From positions 62,001 through 126,000 of the forward strand of contig NZ_FMZC01000011.1 in the NCBI RefSeq assembly GCF_900102625.1: a DNA stretch of 64,000 bases. Reading direction: 5' to 3'. Origin of the DNA: Paracidovorax valerianellae (GTDB lineage: Bacteria; Pseudomonadota; Gammaproteobacteria; Burkholderiales; Burkholderiaceae_C). The position numbers and the translations under genes were made by a program. Positions 8,864 to 17,060 of the stretch are shown one piece after another (positions within the stretch are counted from its first letter, which is position 1; the number at the start of each line of letters is the position of its first letter). The notes under the pieces are model-generated. The model searched no databases and was not told the origin of the DNA. It was given only the letters and a program-made list of their open reading frames with translations.

Positions 8864-9546
8864 CATTCCCGATGACGCGATTGACGCGCCTAACGCGCCT
8901 GACGTGCACTTTGCTGGCCCTCGGGGCCTTGAGCGCAGGCCTGTCCGCGTGCGCGCCGCTCGTGGTGGGGGGCGCTGCCGTCATGGGCAGCATGATGGCT
9001 TCGGACCGCCGCACGACCGGTATCCAGGTGGAAGATGAAGGCATCGAACTGCGCGCCGCCAACCGCATCCGCGATACGTTTGGAGACCGCGTTCACGTCA
9101 ACGTCACCAGCTATAACCGCCAGGTGCTGCTCACTGGCGAAGTGCCCAGCGCGCAGGACAAGGAGAAGATCGAGCAGGCCGTTCTGGCGGTCGAGAACGT
9201 GCGCTCGGTCGTCAACGATCTGGGCGTGATGGCCTCCAGCTCGCTCACGCAGCGGTCCAACGACACACTCATCACCGGCAAGGTGCGCGCGAGTTTCGTC
9301 GATGCCAAGGACCTGTTCGCCAGTGCCTACAAAGTGGTCACCGAGCGCGAGACGGTGTACCTCATGGGCCGCGTCACGCAGCGCGAGGCGGACCGCGCCT
9401 CCGACATTGCCCGCGGTGTGAACGGTGTGCGCAAGGTGGTGCGCGTGTTCGAAATCATCACGCAGCAGGAACTGGAGCGGGGCTTTGCCCAGCAGCGGCC
9501 GGCACCGGTCACGACTGACGCATCGCCCGATAAGCCGGTCCGATAG
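8860..9546 (+). CDS. BON-domain outer-membrane lipoprotein, DolP/YraP-like
   Basis: The 228-residue product has a lipoprotein signal (hydrophobic TLLALGALSAGLSAC with lipobox LSAC, lipidated Cys near residue 31) followed by two BON repeats, about residues 62-130 and 140-205. DolP maintains outer-membrane integrity and binds anionic phospholipids. The start ATG overlaps the preceding stop as ATGA, so translation is coupled. The N-terminus MTRLTRLTRLT is encoded by a short 9-bp tandem repeat near 8871-8900. Confidence 0.88.
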   Translation: MTFPMTRLTRLTRLTCTLLALGALSAGLSACAPLVVGGAAVMGSMMASDRRTTGIQVEDEGIELRAANRIRDTFGDRVHVNVTSYNRQVLLTGEVPSAQDKEKIEQAVLAVENVRSVVNDLGVMASSSLTQRSNDTLITGKVRASFVDAKDLFASAYKVVTERETVYLMGRVTQREADRASDIARGVNGVRKVVRVFEIITQQELERGFAQQRPAPVTTDASPDKPVR

Positions 9547-9566
9547 ACCTGACGAGGCACTGGGAA

Positions 9567-9593
9567 CATGGGGCGCGCTCGGCGCGGCCCATG
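9567..9593. other. Hairpin between converging genes
   Basis: CATGGGGCGCG and GCGCGGCCCATG (9567-9593) pair with one bulge around a short CTCG loop. The hairpin lies 20 bases past the BON gene stop and 77 bases before the stop of the converging dehydrogenase gene. No T-run follows on either strand, so Rho-independent termination is not supported. It may block 3' exonucleases. Confidence 0.35.
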
Positions 9594-9669
9594 GTCTTCC
9601 AAGAGCCTTCCAGGACCCAGACGCCCCGAGGGCTGCCGCGCTGCTTCCTGACGGCTCCCCCGGCGCGCG

Positions 9670-10599
9670 TTAACCCGACTTCTTGCGGCCCAGGCGGGTG
9701 ATCAGGCTGGAGGTGTCCCAGCGGCTGCCACCGTGCTGCTGCACGTCCGCATAGAACTGGTCCACCAGCGCGGTGACCGGCACCCGCGCGCCGTTGCGAC
9801 GCGATTCGTCCAGCACCAGGCCCAGGTCTTTGCGCATCCAGTCGACCGCGAAGCCGAAATCGAAGCGGCCTTCGACCATCGTCTTGCCCCGGTTGTCCAT
9901 TTGCCAGCTTTGTGCGGCGCCCTTGCCGATCACGTCCAGCACCAAAGGCATGTCCAGCCCGGCATGCTGGCCGAACGCAATGGCCTCCGACAGGCCCTGG
10001 ACGATGCCGGCGATGCAGATCTGGTTGACCATCTTGGCCAGTTGGCCCGATCCGCTCTCGCCCACGCGCGTAAACGCCCGCGAGAACGCCAGCGCCGTGG
10101 GTTTGACGCTGTCGAAGGTGGCCGCATCGCCGCCGCACATCACCGTGAGCTGGCCGTTTTGCGCGCCTGCCTGGCCGCCCGACACGGGCGCATCGATGAA
10201 CTGAAGGCCCAGCGTGCGCGCCGCGCCGTACAGCTCGCGCGCGACTTCCGCCGATGCCGTCGTGTGGTCGACGAACACCGCGCCGGGTTGCATGCCGGCG
10301 AATGCCCCGTCGGCCCCCAGCGTGACCGAGCGCAGATCGTCGTCGTTGCCCACGCAGCAAAAGACGATGTCCGCGCCCTGGGCGGCTTCGCGGGGCGTGG
10401 GTGCATGGCGTGGTGCTGACGTGCCAGCGAACTCTTCGCACCAGGCCGCCGATTTGGCGGCGGTGCGGTTGTAGACGGTCACGGCGTGGCCCGCGAGAGC
10501 GAGGTGGCCGGCCATGGGGTAGCCCATGACGCCCAGGCCGATGAAGGCGACCTTGCGGGCGGGGGCGGCGTCGTAGCTGCGGGGGTTCGTGCTGGGCAT
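9670..10599 (-). CDS. NAD(P)-dependent beta-hydroxyacid dehydrogenase
   Basis: The 309-residue protein belongs to the 3-hydroxyisobutyrate dehydrogenase/tartronate semialdehyde reductase superfamily. It has a Rossmann motif KVAFIGLGVMGYPMAGHL, the substrate motif DAPVSGGQAGAQNGQLTVMCGG near residue 130, and the catalytic lysine segment SGQLAKMVNQIC near residue 180. The exact substrate cannot be assigned. An upstream in-frame ATG (10614) lacks a ribosome-binding site, while ATG 10599 follows GGAG, so 10599 is preferred. Confidence 0.87.
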   Translation of the reverse strand: MPSTNPRSYDAAPARKVAFIGLGVMGYPMAGHLALAGHAVTVYNRTAAKSAAWCEEFAGTSAPRHAPTPREAAQGADIVFCCVGNDDDLRSVTLGADGAFAGMQPGAVFVDHTTASAEVARELYGAARTLGLQFIDAPVSGGQAGAQNGQLTVMCGGDAATFDSVKPTALAFSRAFTRVGESGSGQLAKMVNQICIAGIVQGLSEAIAFGQHAGLDMPLVLDVIGKGAAQSWQMDNRGKTMVEGRFDFGFAVDWMRKDLGLVLDESRRNGARVPVTALVDQFYADVQQHGGSRWDTSSLITRLGRKKSG

Positions 10600-10618
10600 G
10601 GGACGTGTCTCCATTTCA

Positions 10619-10650
10619 GAAAAAAGAAAACCCGCCGGACCAGGGCGGGT
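10619..10650 (-). terminator. Rho-independent terminator after pilU
   Basis: Read on the minus strand, ACCCGCC and GGCGGGT (10644-10650 and 10630-10636) form a 7-bp GC stem followed by TTTTCTTTTTT. It starts 17 bases past the pilU stop and separates pilU from the dehydrogenase on the same strand. Confidence 0.85.
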
Positions 10651-10666
10651 GACGGGGCGGCAGGCG

Positions 10667-11803
10667 TCAGACGATGGCGAAGTGCTCGGTGCCCGAGGCC
10701 AGATCGGTGGTCTTGGCGCGCTGGCTGCCCAGCTTGATCTGCAGGCGCAGGTCGTTGAGCGAGTCGGCGTTGCGCAGCGCGTCTTCGTAGGTGATGACGT
10801 TGGCTTCGAACAGGTCGAACAGCGATTGGTCGAACGTCTGCATGCCGAGGTTGCGGCTCTTTTTCATGATCTCCTTGATCTCGGCTACCTCGCCCTTGAA
10901 GATCAGGTCGGCAATCAAAGGGGTGTTCAGCATCACTTCCACCGCGGCCGCGCGGCCCTTGCCATCCTGCTTGGGAATGAGGCGTTGCGAGATCATGCCG
11001 CGCAGGTTGAGCGACAGGTCCATGAGCAGTTGCGTGCGCCGCTCTTCGGGGAAGAAGTTGATGATGCGGTCCAGCGCCTGGTTGGCACTGTTGGCATGCA
11101 GCGTGGCCAGGCACAGGTGGCCGGTTTCAGCGAAGGCCACCGCATGTTCCATGGTTTCGCGGTCGCGGATTTCGCCCATCAGGATGACGTCCGGCGCCTG
11201 CCGCAGCGTGTTCTTGAGGGCGGCCTCCCAGCTGTCGGTATCGAGGCCGACTTCGCGCTGGGTGACGACGCAGTTCTTGTGCGGGTGCACGAACTCGATC
11301 GGGTCTTCCACCGTGATGATGTGGCCGAACGAATTCTCGTTGCGCCAGTCCACCATCGCAGCCAGCGTGGTCGATTTGCCCGAGCCCGTGGCGCCCACCA
11401 GGATGCACAGGCCCCGCTTGGTCATCGTGACTTCCTTGAGCACCTGCGGCACGCCCAGTCCGTCGATGGTGGGCAGCGTGAGCGGAATGGTCCGCAGCAC
11501 CATGCCGACACGGCTTTGCTGGATGAAGGCGTTCACACGAAAGCGCCCGATGCCTGCGGGCGAGATGGCGAAGTTGCACTCCTTCGTGCGTTCGAAGTCG
11601 GCCACCTGCTTGTCGCTCATGATGGCGCGCGCCAGCGTCAGCGTGTGGGCCGGCGTCAGCGGCTGGGGCGACACCTTGGTCACCTTGCCGTCCACCTTGA
11701 TCGCGGGCGGAAATTCGGCGGTGATGAACAGATCGCTGCCGCCGCGGCTCACCATGAGCTTGAGCAGGTCGTTGATGAATTTACTGGCCTGATCGCGTTC
11801 CAT
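10667..11803 (-). CDS. pilU: Type IV pilus retraction ATPase PilU
   Basis: PilU is a hexameric ATPase that works with PilT in pilus retraction and twitching. The 378-residue protein has an N-terminal PAS-like half, Walker A GATGSGKST near residue 135, the Asp box ITVEDPIEFVH, Walker B APDVILMGEIRD and the His box TGHLCLATLHAN. Its C-terminal tail (NDLRLQIKLGSQRAKT...) extends past the core, as in PilU. ATG 11803 follows GGGAGAG. It forms a unit with the cyclic-nucleotide-binding gene and pilT upstream. Confidence 0.93.
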   Translation of the reverse strand: MERDQASKFINDLLKLMVSRGGSDLFITAEFPPAIKVDGKVTKVSPQPLTPAHTLTLARAIMSDKQVADFERTKECNFAISPAGIGRFRVNAFIQQSRVGMVLRTIPLTLPTIDGLGVPQVLKEVTMTKRGLCILVGATGSGKSTTLAAMVDWRNENSFGHIITVEDPIEFVHPHKNCVVTQREVGLDTDSWEAALKNTLRQAPDVILMGEIRDRETMEHAVAFAETGHLCLATLHANSANQALDRIINFFPEERRTQLLMDLSLNLRGMISQRLIPKQDGKGRAAAVEVMLNTPLIADLIFKGEVAEIKEIMKKSRNLGMQTFDQSLFDLFEANVITYEDALRNADSLNDLRLQIKLGSQRAKTTDLASGTEHFAIV

Positions 11804-11840
11804 CAGCAAGCTCTCCCTGGGGTGGTTGCAGTGCGGTGCG

Positions 11841-12476
11841 TCATTTCTGGCTGTCGGACAGTCGTGCGCTCACCACGCGAAGGCGCAGCGAGAGCTTGCG
11901 CGCCAAAAGGGCCACCAGGCTGGCGGCGAGCTGCGGGTCCTTGGTCATCATGTCGTCCATGGCCTCTGCGCTGAGCACCGCGATCTCGCAGTCGGTCAGC
12001 GTGGTGCAGGCCGAGAAGCGGATACCGCTGTCCAGCAGCGACATTTCACCCAGGATATCCCCCGGGCGGGTTTCCGCCAAGCGCAGATGCTCGCCCCAGG
12101 GCTGCACGCGGTCCACGGCGATCGTGCCGGTGAGCAGCACCACCATGAAGTTGCCATATTCGTCCTGGCGGATCACGTCGCGGTTCGGCGCCACGGCGGC
12201 GAATTCGAAGAAGCGCTCCATGCGCTCCACAGCGTCCTTGTCCAGGTGCGCCATGTACTTGTCCTTGGCCCACAGCGCCTGCAGCAGCTTGCCGCCGCGG
12301 CTCGCGGCCATCCGCTTGGCGCCCACCTCGACGGCGCGGGCCTCCCAGGGCACCAGCATCGCGTCGTCCACGCCTTGTCCGGCGAAAGCGGTCGTGAAAA
12401 AGACGGAGTCGCCGCCTTCTTCCGCCGCTTTGCCGCCGCGGGTCTTGGCCTTCAACAGGCCGAGGATGCCTTTCAT
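11841..12476 (-). CDS. Cyclic-nucleotide-binding (Crp-type) domain protein
   Basis: The 211-residue protein has a cNMP-binding beta-roll from about residue 75 to 185: FMVVLLTGTIAVDRV, then RPGDILGEMSLLDSGIRFSACT, a near-match to the phosphate-binding cassette. No helix-turn-helix follows, so it is not a DNA-binding Crp. It sits between pilT and pilU on the same strand, which suggests a second-messenger input into pilus retraction. This is a frequent arrangement in Comamonadaceae and related groups. Which nucleotide is bound is unknown. Confidence 0.8.
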   Translation of the reverse strand: MKGILGLLKAKTRGGKAAEEGGDSVFFTTAFAGQGVDDAMLVPWEARAVEVGAKRMAASRGGKLLQALWAKDKYMAHLDKDAVERMERFFEFAAVAPNRDVIRQDEYGNFMVVLLTGTIAVDRVQPWGEHLRLAETRPGDILGEMSLLDSGIRFSACTTLTDCEIAVLSAEAMDDMMTKDPQLAASLVALLARKLSLRLRVVSARLSDSQK

Positions 12477-12550
12477 AGGGAATGCTCCGGTGTGCCGCCT
12501 GAAAAGGCCGCGAATCTCTGGGTGGGTGGGCGGAGTGCGCGCGCTGCGAC

Positions 12551-13594
12551 TCAGCCCGGGAAGTTGTCGGGGATCTTCGCCTTGCCGCGCGCTTCCGCGG
12601 GGCTGATGACGTTGCGCCGCACGAGGTCGGTCAGGTTCTGGTCCAGGGTCTGCATGCCTGCGCTGCTGCTGGTCTGGATGGTGGAGTACATCTGCGCCAC
12701 CTTGGCCTCGCGGATCAGGTTGCGGATGGCGCTGGTGCCCAGCATGATCTCGTGCGCCGCGACCCGGCCCTGGCCGTCCTTGGTCTTGCACAGCGTCTGC
12801 GAGATCACCGCCTGGAGCGATTCGGACAGCATGGCCCGGACCATTTCCTTTTCTTCGGCGGGGAACACGTCGATGATCCGGTCGATGGTCTTGGCGGCGC
12901 TCGAAGTGTGCAGCGTGCCGAACACCAGGTGGCCCGTTTCCGCGGCCGTCATGGCCAGGCGGATGGTTTCCAGGTCGCGCATTTCGCCCACCAGGATGGC
13001 GTCCGGATCTTCGCGCAGCGCCGACTTGAGAGCGGCCGCGAACGACAGCGTCATCGGTCCGACTTCGCGCTGGTTGATCAGGCACTTCTTGGATTCGTGC
13101 ACGAATTCGATCGGGTCTTCCACCGTGAGGATGTGCCCGTATTCGCTTTCGTTCAGGAAGTTGACCATCGCCGCCAGCGTGGTCGATTTGCCCGAGCCGG
13201 TGGGGCCGGTGACCAGCACCAGGCCGCGCGGCTTGAGGGCCAGTTCGCCGAAGATCTTGGGCGCGTTGAGCTGCTCCAGGGTCAGGATCTTGCTGGGAAT
13301 GGTCCGGAACACGGCGGCCGCGCCGCGGTTCTGGTTGAAGGCATTGACCCGAAAGCGCGCCAGGCCTTCGATCTCGAAGGAAAAGTCGACTTCCAGGAAT
13401 TCTTCGTACGCCTTGCGCTGGGCGTCGCTCATGATGTCGTAGACCATGGCGTGCACGGTCTTGTGATCCAGCGCATCGACGTTGATGCGCCGCACATCGC
13501 CGTGGACCCGGATCATGGGTGGAAGGCCGGCCGACAGGTGCAGGTCGGAAGCCTTGTTCTTCACGCTGAAAGCCAGCAATTGGGTGATGTCCAC
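12551..13594 (-). CDS. pilT: Type IV pilus twitching motility ATPase PilT
   Basis: PilT powers pilus retraction at the inner-membrane base. The 347-residue protein begins MDITQLLAFSVKNKASDLHL (GTG start 13594, GAGGGA upstream) and has Walker A GPTGSGKST near residue 130, ITVEDPIEFVHESKKCLINQRE, Walker B DPDAILVGEMRDLETI with the AIRNLIRE motif toward the C-terminus that is characteristic of PilT. The length is standard. Only 39 bases separate it from the divergent yggS-like gene, so their promoters must overlap. Confidence 0.95.
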   Translation of the reverse strand: MDITQLLAFSVKNKASDLHLSAGLPPMIRVHGDVRRINVDALDHKTVHAMVYDIMSDAQRKAYEEFLEVDFSFEIEGLARFRVNAFNQNRGAAAVFRTIPSKILTLEQLNAPKIFGELALKPRGLVLVTGPTGSGKSTTLAAMVNFLNESEYGHILTVEDPIEFVHESKKCLINQREVGPMTLSFAAALKSALREDPDAILVGEMRDLETIRLAMTAAETGHLVFGTLHTSSAAKTIDRIIDVFPAEEKEMVRAMLSESLQAVISQTLCKTKDGQGRVAAHEIMLGTSAIRNLIREAKVAQMYSTIQTSSSAGMQTLDQNLTDLVRRNVISPAEARGKAKIPDNFPG

Positions 13595-13633
13595 GGAGTC
13601 CCTCGGTCGTTTGGTACGCTCAGAGGAATCATT

Positions 13634-14356
13634 ATGACGACGATTGGTAACAACCTCCAACAGGTTCTTGGACGCATCGCGCAGGCCTGCGACGCAGCCG
13701 GGCGCGACCCTGCCAGCGTGCAGCTTCTGGCCGTTTCCAAGACCTTCGATGCCGACGCCGTGCGGCAGGCCGCCCACGCCGGGCACCGGGCTTTCGGCGA
13801 GAACTACATCCAGGAAGGCGTGGCGAAGATCGCCGCGCTGCAAGACGACGCGCCGCCGTGGGCACCGCCCCTGCAGTGGCATTGCATCGGCCCGGTGCAG
13901 AGCAACAAGACGCGGCAGGTGGCCGAGCACTTCGACTGGGTCCACACCGTGGACCGGGAAAAAACGGCACAGCGCCTGTCCGACCAGCGCCCCGCTGCGC
14001 TGGCACCGCTCGACATCTGCATTCAGGTCAACGTGGACGGCGGCGCGACCAAGGCAGGCGTGCCGCCCGGCGAAGCGCTGGCGCTGGCCCAGGCTGTTGC
14101 GCGCCTGCCACGGTTGCGCCTGCGGGGCCTCATGAGCATTCCGGATGTCGCCCCGGATTTCGCCGCCCAGCACGCGGTTCACTCGGCGGCGAAGGCGTTG
14201 TTCGATCAGATACGGCGCGAGGGCGGTGAGGGTTTCGAAGCGTTCGACACGCTCTCCCTGGGCATGACCGCCGACCTGGAGGCCGCCATCCACGCCGGCA
14301 GCACGCTGGTGCGCGTCGGCACCGGCATCTTCGGCGGGCGGCAGGTAGCGGCCTGA
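13634..14356 (+). CDS. YggS family PLP-binding protein (PLPBP)
   Basis: The 240-residue protein is a fold-type III pyridoxal phosphate carrier that maintains PLP homeostasis; no enzymatic activity is established. Landmarks are the PLP lysine in LLAVSKTF near residue 36, FGENYIQEG, HCIGPVQSNK, and the phosphate loop LSLGMTADLEAAI followed by RVGTGIFG. It is divergent from pilT, a classic proteobacterial pairing (yggS/pilT). ATG 13634 follows AGAGGA. Confidence 0.93.
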   Translation: MTTIGNNLQQVLGRIAQACDAAGRDPASVQLLAVSKTFDADAVRQAAHAGHRAFGENYIQEGVAKIAALQDDAPPWAPPLQWHCIGPVQSNKTRQVAEHFDWVHTVDREKTAQRLSDQRPAALAPLDICIQVNVDGGATKAGVPPGEALALAQAVARLPRLRLRGLMSIPDVAPDFAAQHAVHSAAKALFDQIRREGGEGFEAFDTLSLGMTADLEAAIHAGSTLVRVGTGIFGGRQVAA

Positions 14357-14465
14357 GCGGTCGAGGCCGGCAGGTGCCGCCCCCCGCGCGCCTGCTCTGT
14401 CCACCGCTGGCTGCTTGCTCGCCGGCCTGTGCCGCTTCCAGTGCAGCATTCGGCATTGGGCATGA

Positions 14466-14520
14466 AAAACGGCTCCAGCGCAGGTATCACTAGGGTGTGT
14501 TGCTATAAATTAAATAGCAA
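14466..14520. repeat. Dispersed intergenic palindromic repeat, copy A
   Basis: A 55-base element with three parts: a CGGCTCCAGCGCA box, a CTAGGGTGT box, and the palindrome TTGCTAT-aaattaa-ATAGCAA (14500-14506, 14514-14520). Full or partial copies occur near 33614, 51017, 58643 and 62735. It lies in the otherwise featureless 214-base gap between the yggS-like gene and the threonine aldolase gene. Confidence 0.8.
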
Positions 14521-14570
14521 ACCACTGCGCGATGCCCTGGCGGCACAGCAGACGCCAGGGGACCGAAGGA

Positions 14571-15644
14571 TCAGGCCGGCTGTCCGGTGAACCGCCGCAC
14601 GCAGTCCAGCGTGTTCGCCACGTCCTCGGGGCCCACGTTCAGGTGCGCCACCCAGCGTAAACGCGCGCCGCGGCCGTAGAGCCCGCTCGTCACGCGCACG
14701 CCGTGCTGCGCCAGCCAGGCGGTGAAGGCCGGGGCCACTTCGGCGTCGACGTCGGTGAAGAGGATGTTCGTGTGGGCGGAGGCCACCGTCAGGCGCCCTT
14801 GCAGCACGGGATGGCTGCGGCCGGCTTCGGCCAGGCCCTCGGCCAGTTGGCGGGCGAGGGCATGGTCGTCCGCCAGGCGGCGCACGTGGTGCTGCAGCGC
14901 GTGCAACCCGGCGGCTGCCAGGAAGCCGGCCTGGCGCATGCCGCCGCCCAGGATCTTGCGGGTGCGCCGCGCGTTGCGGATGAAGTCGTGCGAGCCCAGC
15001 AGCAGCGAGCCCACGGGCGCGCCCAGCCCCTTGCTCAGGCACAGCGACACCGAGTCGAAGTGCGAGCAGATCGCGCGGGCTTCGTCGTACACGTCGGTGC
15101 CGCTGTTCTCGGCGTAGGCCGTGGCGGCGTTGAACATGCGCGCGCCGTCCAGGTGCATCGCCAGGCCGCGCGAGCGGGCGAGTTCGGCCACTTCGCCCAG
15201 GTACCCGGCGGGCAGCGGCTGGCCGCCGGTGGTGTTTTCCAGCACCACGAGGCGGGTGCGGGCGAAATGCGGGTCGTCGGGCTTGATGGCGGCGGCGATG
15301 TCGGCCACCCGCAGCGTGCCGTCGTGCTGGGTTTCGACCGGCTGCGGCTGGATCGAGCCCAGCACGGCCATGCCGCCGGCTTCCCAGCGGTAGGTGTGCC
15401 AGCTCTGGCCCACGATGGCTTCGTCGCCGCGCTGGCAGTGGCCCATGAGCGCGATCAGGTTGGTCTGCGTGCCGGAGCAGGCGAACAGGGCGGCTTCGAA
15501 GCCGAGCAGTTGCGCCGCATGGTCCTGCAGCGCGTTCACGGTGGGGTCGTCGCCGAACACGTCGTCGCCAAGGGGGGCCTGGAACATGGCGTCGCGCATG
15601 GCCGGCGTGGGTTGGGTGACGGTGTCGCTGCGAAAGTCGGGCAT
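14571..15644 (-). CDS. ltaE: Low-specificity L-threonine aldolase
   Basis: This PLP enzyme cleaves L-threonine/L-allo-threonine to glycine and acetaldehyde. The 357-residue protein starts MPDFRSDTVTQPTPAMRDAM, the conserved family opening. It has GTQTNLIALMGHCQRGDE, the aspartate in MHLDGARMFNAA and the PLP lysine in SVSLCLSKGLGAPVGS near residue 200. ATG 15644 follows AGGAG; an in-frame ATG ten codons upstream is less likely. The gene is divergent from the aminotransferase gene, with a 243-base spacer. Confidence 0.9.
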   Translation of the reverse strand: MPDFRSDTVTQPTPAMRDAMFQAPLGDDVFGDDPTVNALQDHAAQLLGFEAALFACSGTQTNLIALMGHCQRGDEAIVGQSWHTYRWEAGGMAVLGSIQPQPVETQHDGTLRVADIAAAIKPDDPHFARTRLVVLENTTGGQPLPAGYLGEVAELARSRGLAMHLDGARMFNAATAYAENSGTDVYDEARAICSHFDSVSLCLSKGLGAPVGSLLLGSHDFIRNARRTRKILGGGMRQAGFLAAAGLHALQHHVRRLADDHALARQLAEGLAEAGRSHPVLQGRLTVASAHTNILFTDVDAEVAPAFTAWLAQHGVRVTSGLYGRGARLRWVAHLNVGPEDVANTLDCVRRFTGQPA

Positions 15645-15887
15645 CGGGGCTCCTGGTGGGGGCGGTGAAGTCAAAAAACGGGTCGGTCCGGCATCCTAGC
15701 GGCGTTGGGCGCGCTGCGTCCATTGCGTGGGCGGCCGGGGTGGCCGGCCTGCGGAAAGTGCGCGTGCTAAGCTGGCCCGCTCAGTTTTTTCGGCCTTTTA
15801 TAGAGGCCCATGACGCCGTGTTTGCCGGCCGCGTGCGTGAAGGCGGCCCTCGGCGGCGCGCGGGCCCCGCCTTCACGGAGACACCCC

Positions 15888-17021
15888 ATGCCCGGCCTTC
15901 TGCCCGATATCGATCCCGACGGTCTGCTCGAGTTTTCGGTGGTCTACACCGACCGCGCGCTCAATCACATGTCCCTGCGTTTCACCGGCGTGATGCAGGA
16001 CATCCTGGCCACGCTCAAGAGCGTTTATCACGCCCACACGGCGGTGCTGGTGCCCGGAAGCGGCACTTTCGGCATGGAGGCCGTGGCGCGCCAGTTCGCC
16101 AACCGCGAGAAGGTGCTCATCGTGCGCAACGGCTGGTTCAGCTACCGCTGGAGCCAGATCTTCGATGCGGGCGGACTGGGCGGTGGCGCCGTGGTGTGCC
16201 AGGCCCGCCGCCAGGGAGAGGGCCCGCAGGCGCCCTGGGCGCCGTGCCCGGCCGATGAGGTGGCCGCCGCCATTCGCGCCGAATCGCCGAAGGTGGTGTT
16301 CGCGCCCCATGTCGAGACTGCCAGCGGCATCCTGCTGCCCGACGATTACCTGCGCACCCTGAGCGAGGCGGCGCACGCCGTGGGCGCGCTCTTCGTGCTC
16401 GACTGCGTGGCTTCGGGCGCGATGTGGGTGGACATGCAAGCCACGGGCGTGGACGTGCTGATCTCGGCGCCGCAAAAGGGCTGGAGCGGCTCGCCCTGCT
16501 GCGCCATGGTGATGCTCAGCGAGCGGGCGCGCCAGGCCATCGACGGCACCACGAGCAGCAGTTTCGCGTGCGACCTCAAGAAGTGGATGCAGATCGCCGA
16601 GGGCTACGAAAAAGGCCAGCACGCCTATCACACGACGCTGCCCACCGATGCGCTGGTGCAGTTGCGCGACGTGATGGCCGAAACGCGCGACTACGGCTTC
16701 GAGAAGGTGCGCGCCGAGCAGATCGCGCTGGGCGCCCGGGTGCGGGCGCTGCTGCAGTCGCGGGGCTTTCCGAGCGTGGCGGCCGAGGGCTACCAGGCCC
16801 CCGGCGTGGTGGTGAGCTACACGACCGACCCCGGCATCCAGAACGGCAAGAAGTTCATCGAGGCCGGCCTGCAGACCGCGGCCGGCGTGCCGCTGCAATG
16901 CGGCGAGGGCCCGGACTTCCAGACCTTCCGCATCGGCCTGTTCGGCCTGGAAAAGTGGCACAACGTGGACCGCACCGTGGGCCACCTGGAGGCCGCCCTG
17001 GACCGGGTCGCGCCACGCTAG
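15888..17021 (+). CDS. Class V aminotransferase
   Basis: The 377-residue PLP enzyme resembles alanine/serine-glyoxylate aminotransferases. It has the glycine-rich VLVPGSGTFGMEAVARQF near residue 55, the aspartate strand LFVLDCVASGAMWVDMQ and the PLP lysine in VLISAPQKGWSGSP near residue 205. Substrate cannot be fixed; glycine/serine/glyoxylate metabolism is plausible given the threonine aldolase next door. ATG 15888 follows ACGGAG. Its divergent partner may share regulation, but no operator was seen. Confidence 0.85.
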   Translation: MPGLLPDIDPDGLLEFSVVYTDRALNHMSLRFTGVMQDILATLKSVYHAHTAVLVPGSGTFGMEAVARQFANREKVLIVRNGWFSYRWSQIFDAGGLGGGAVVCQARRQGEGPQAPWAPCPADEVAAAIRAESPKVVFAPHVETASGILLPDDYLRTLSEAAHAVGALFVLDCVASGAMWVDMQATGVDVLISAPQKGWSGSPCCAMVMLSERARQAIDGTTSSSFACDLKKWMQIAEGYEKGQHAYHTTLPTDALVQLRDVMAETRDYGFEKVRAEQIALGARVRALLQSRGFPSVAAEGYQAPGVVVSYTTDPGIQNGKKFIEAGLQTAAGVPLQCGEGPDFQTFRIGLFGLEKWHNVDRTVGHLEAALDRVAPR

Positions 17022-17060
17022 CGGCCCTGTCCGACAGGCGTCTCGGGCTATCCTTGCACG

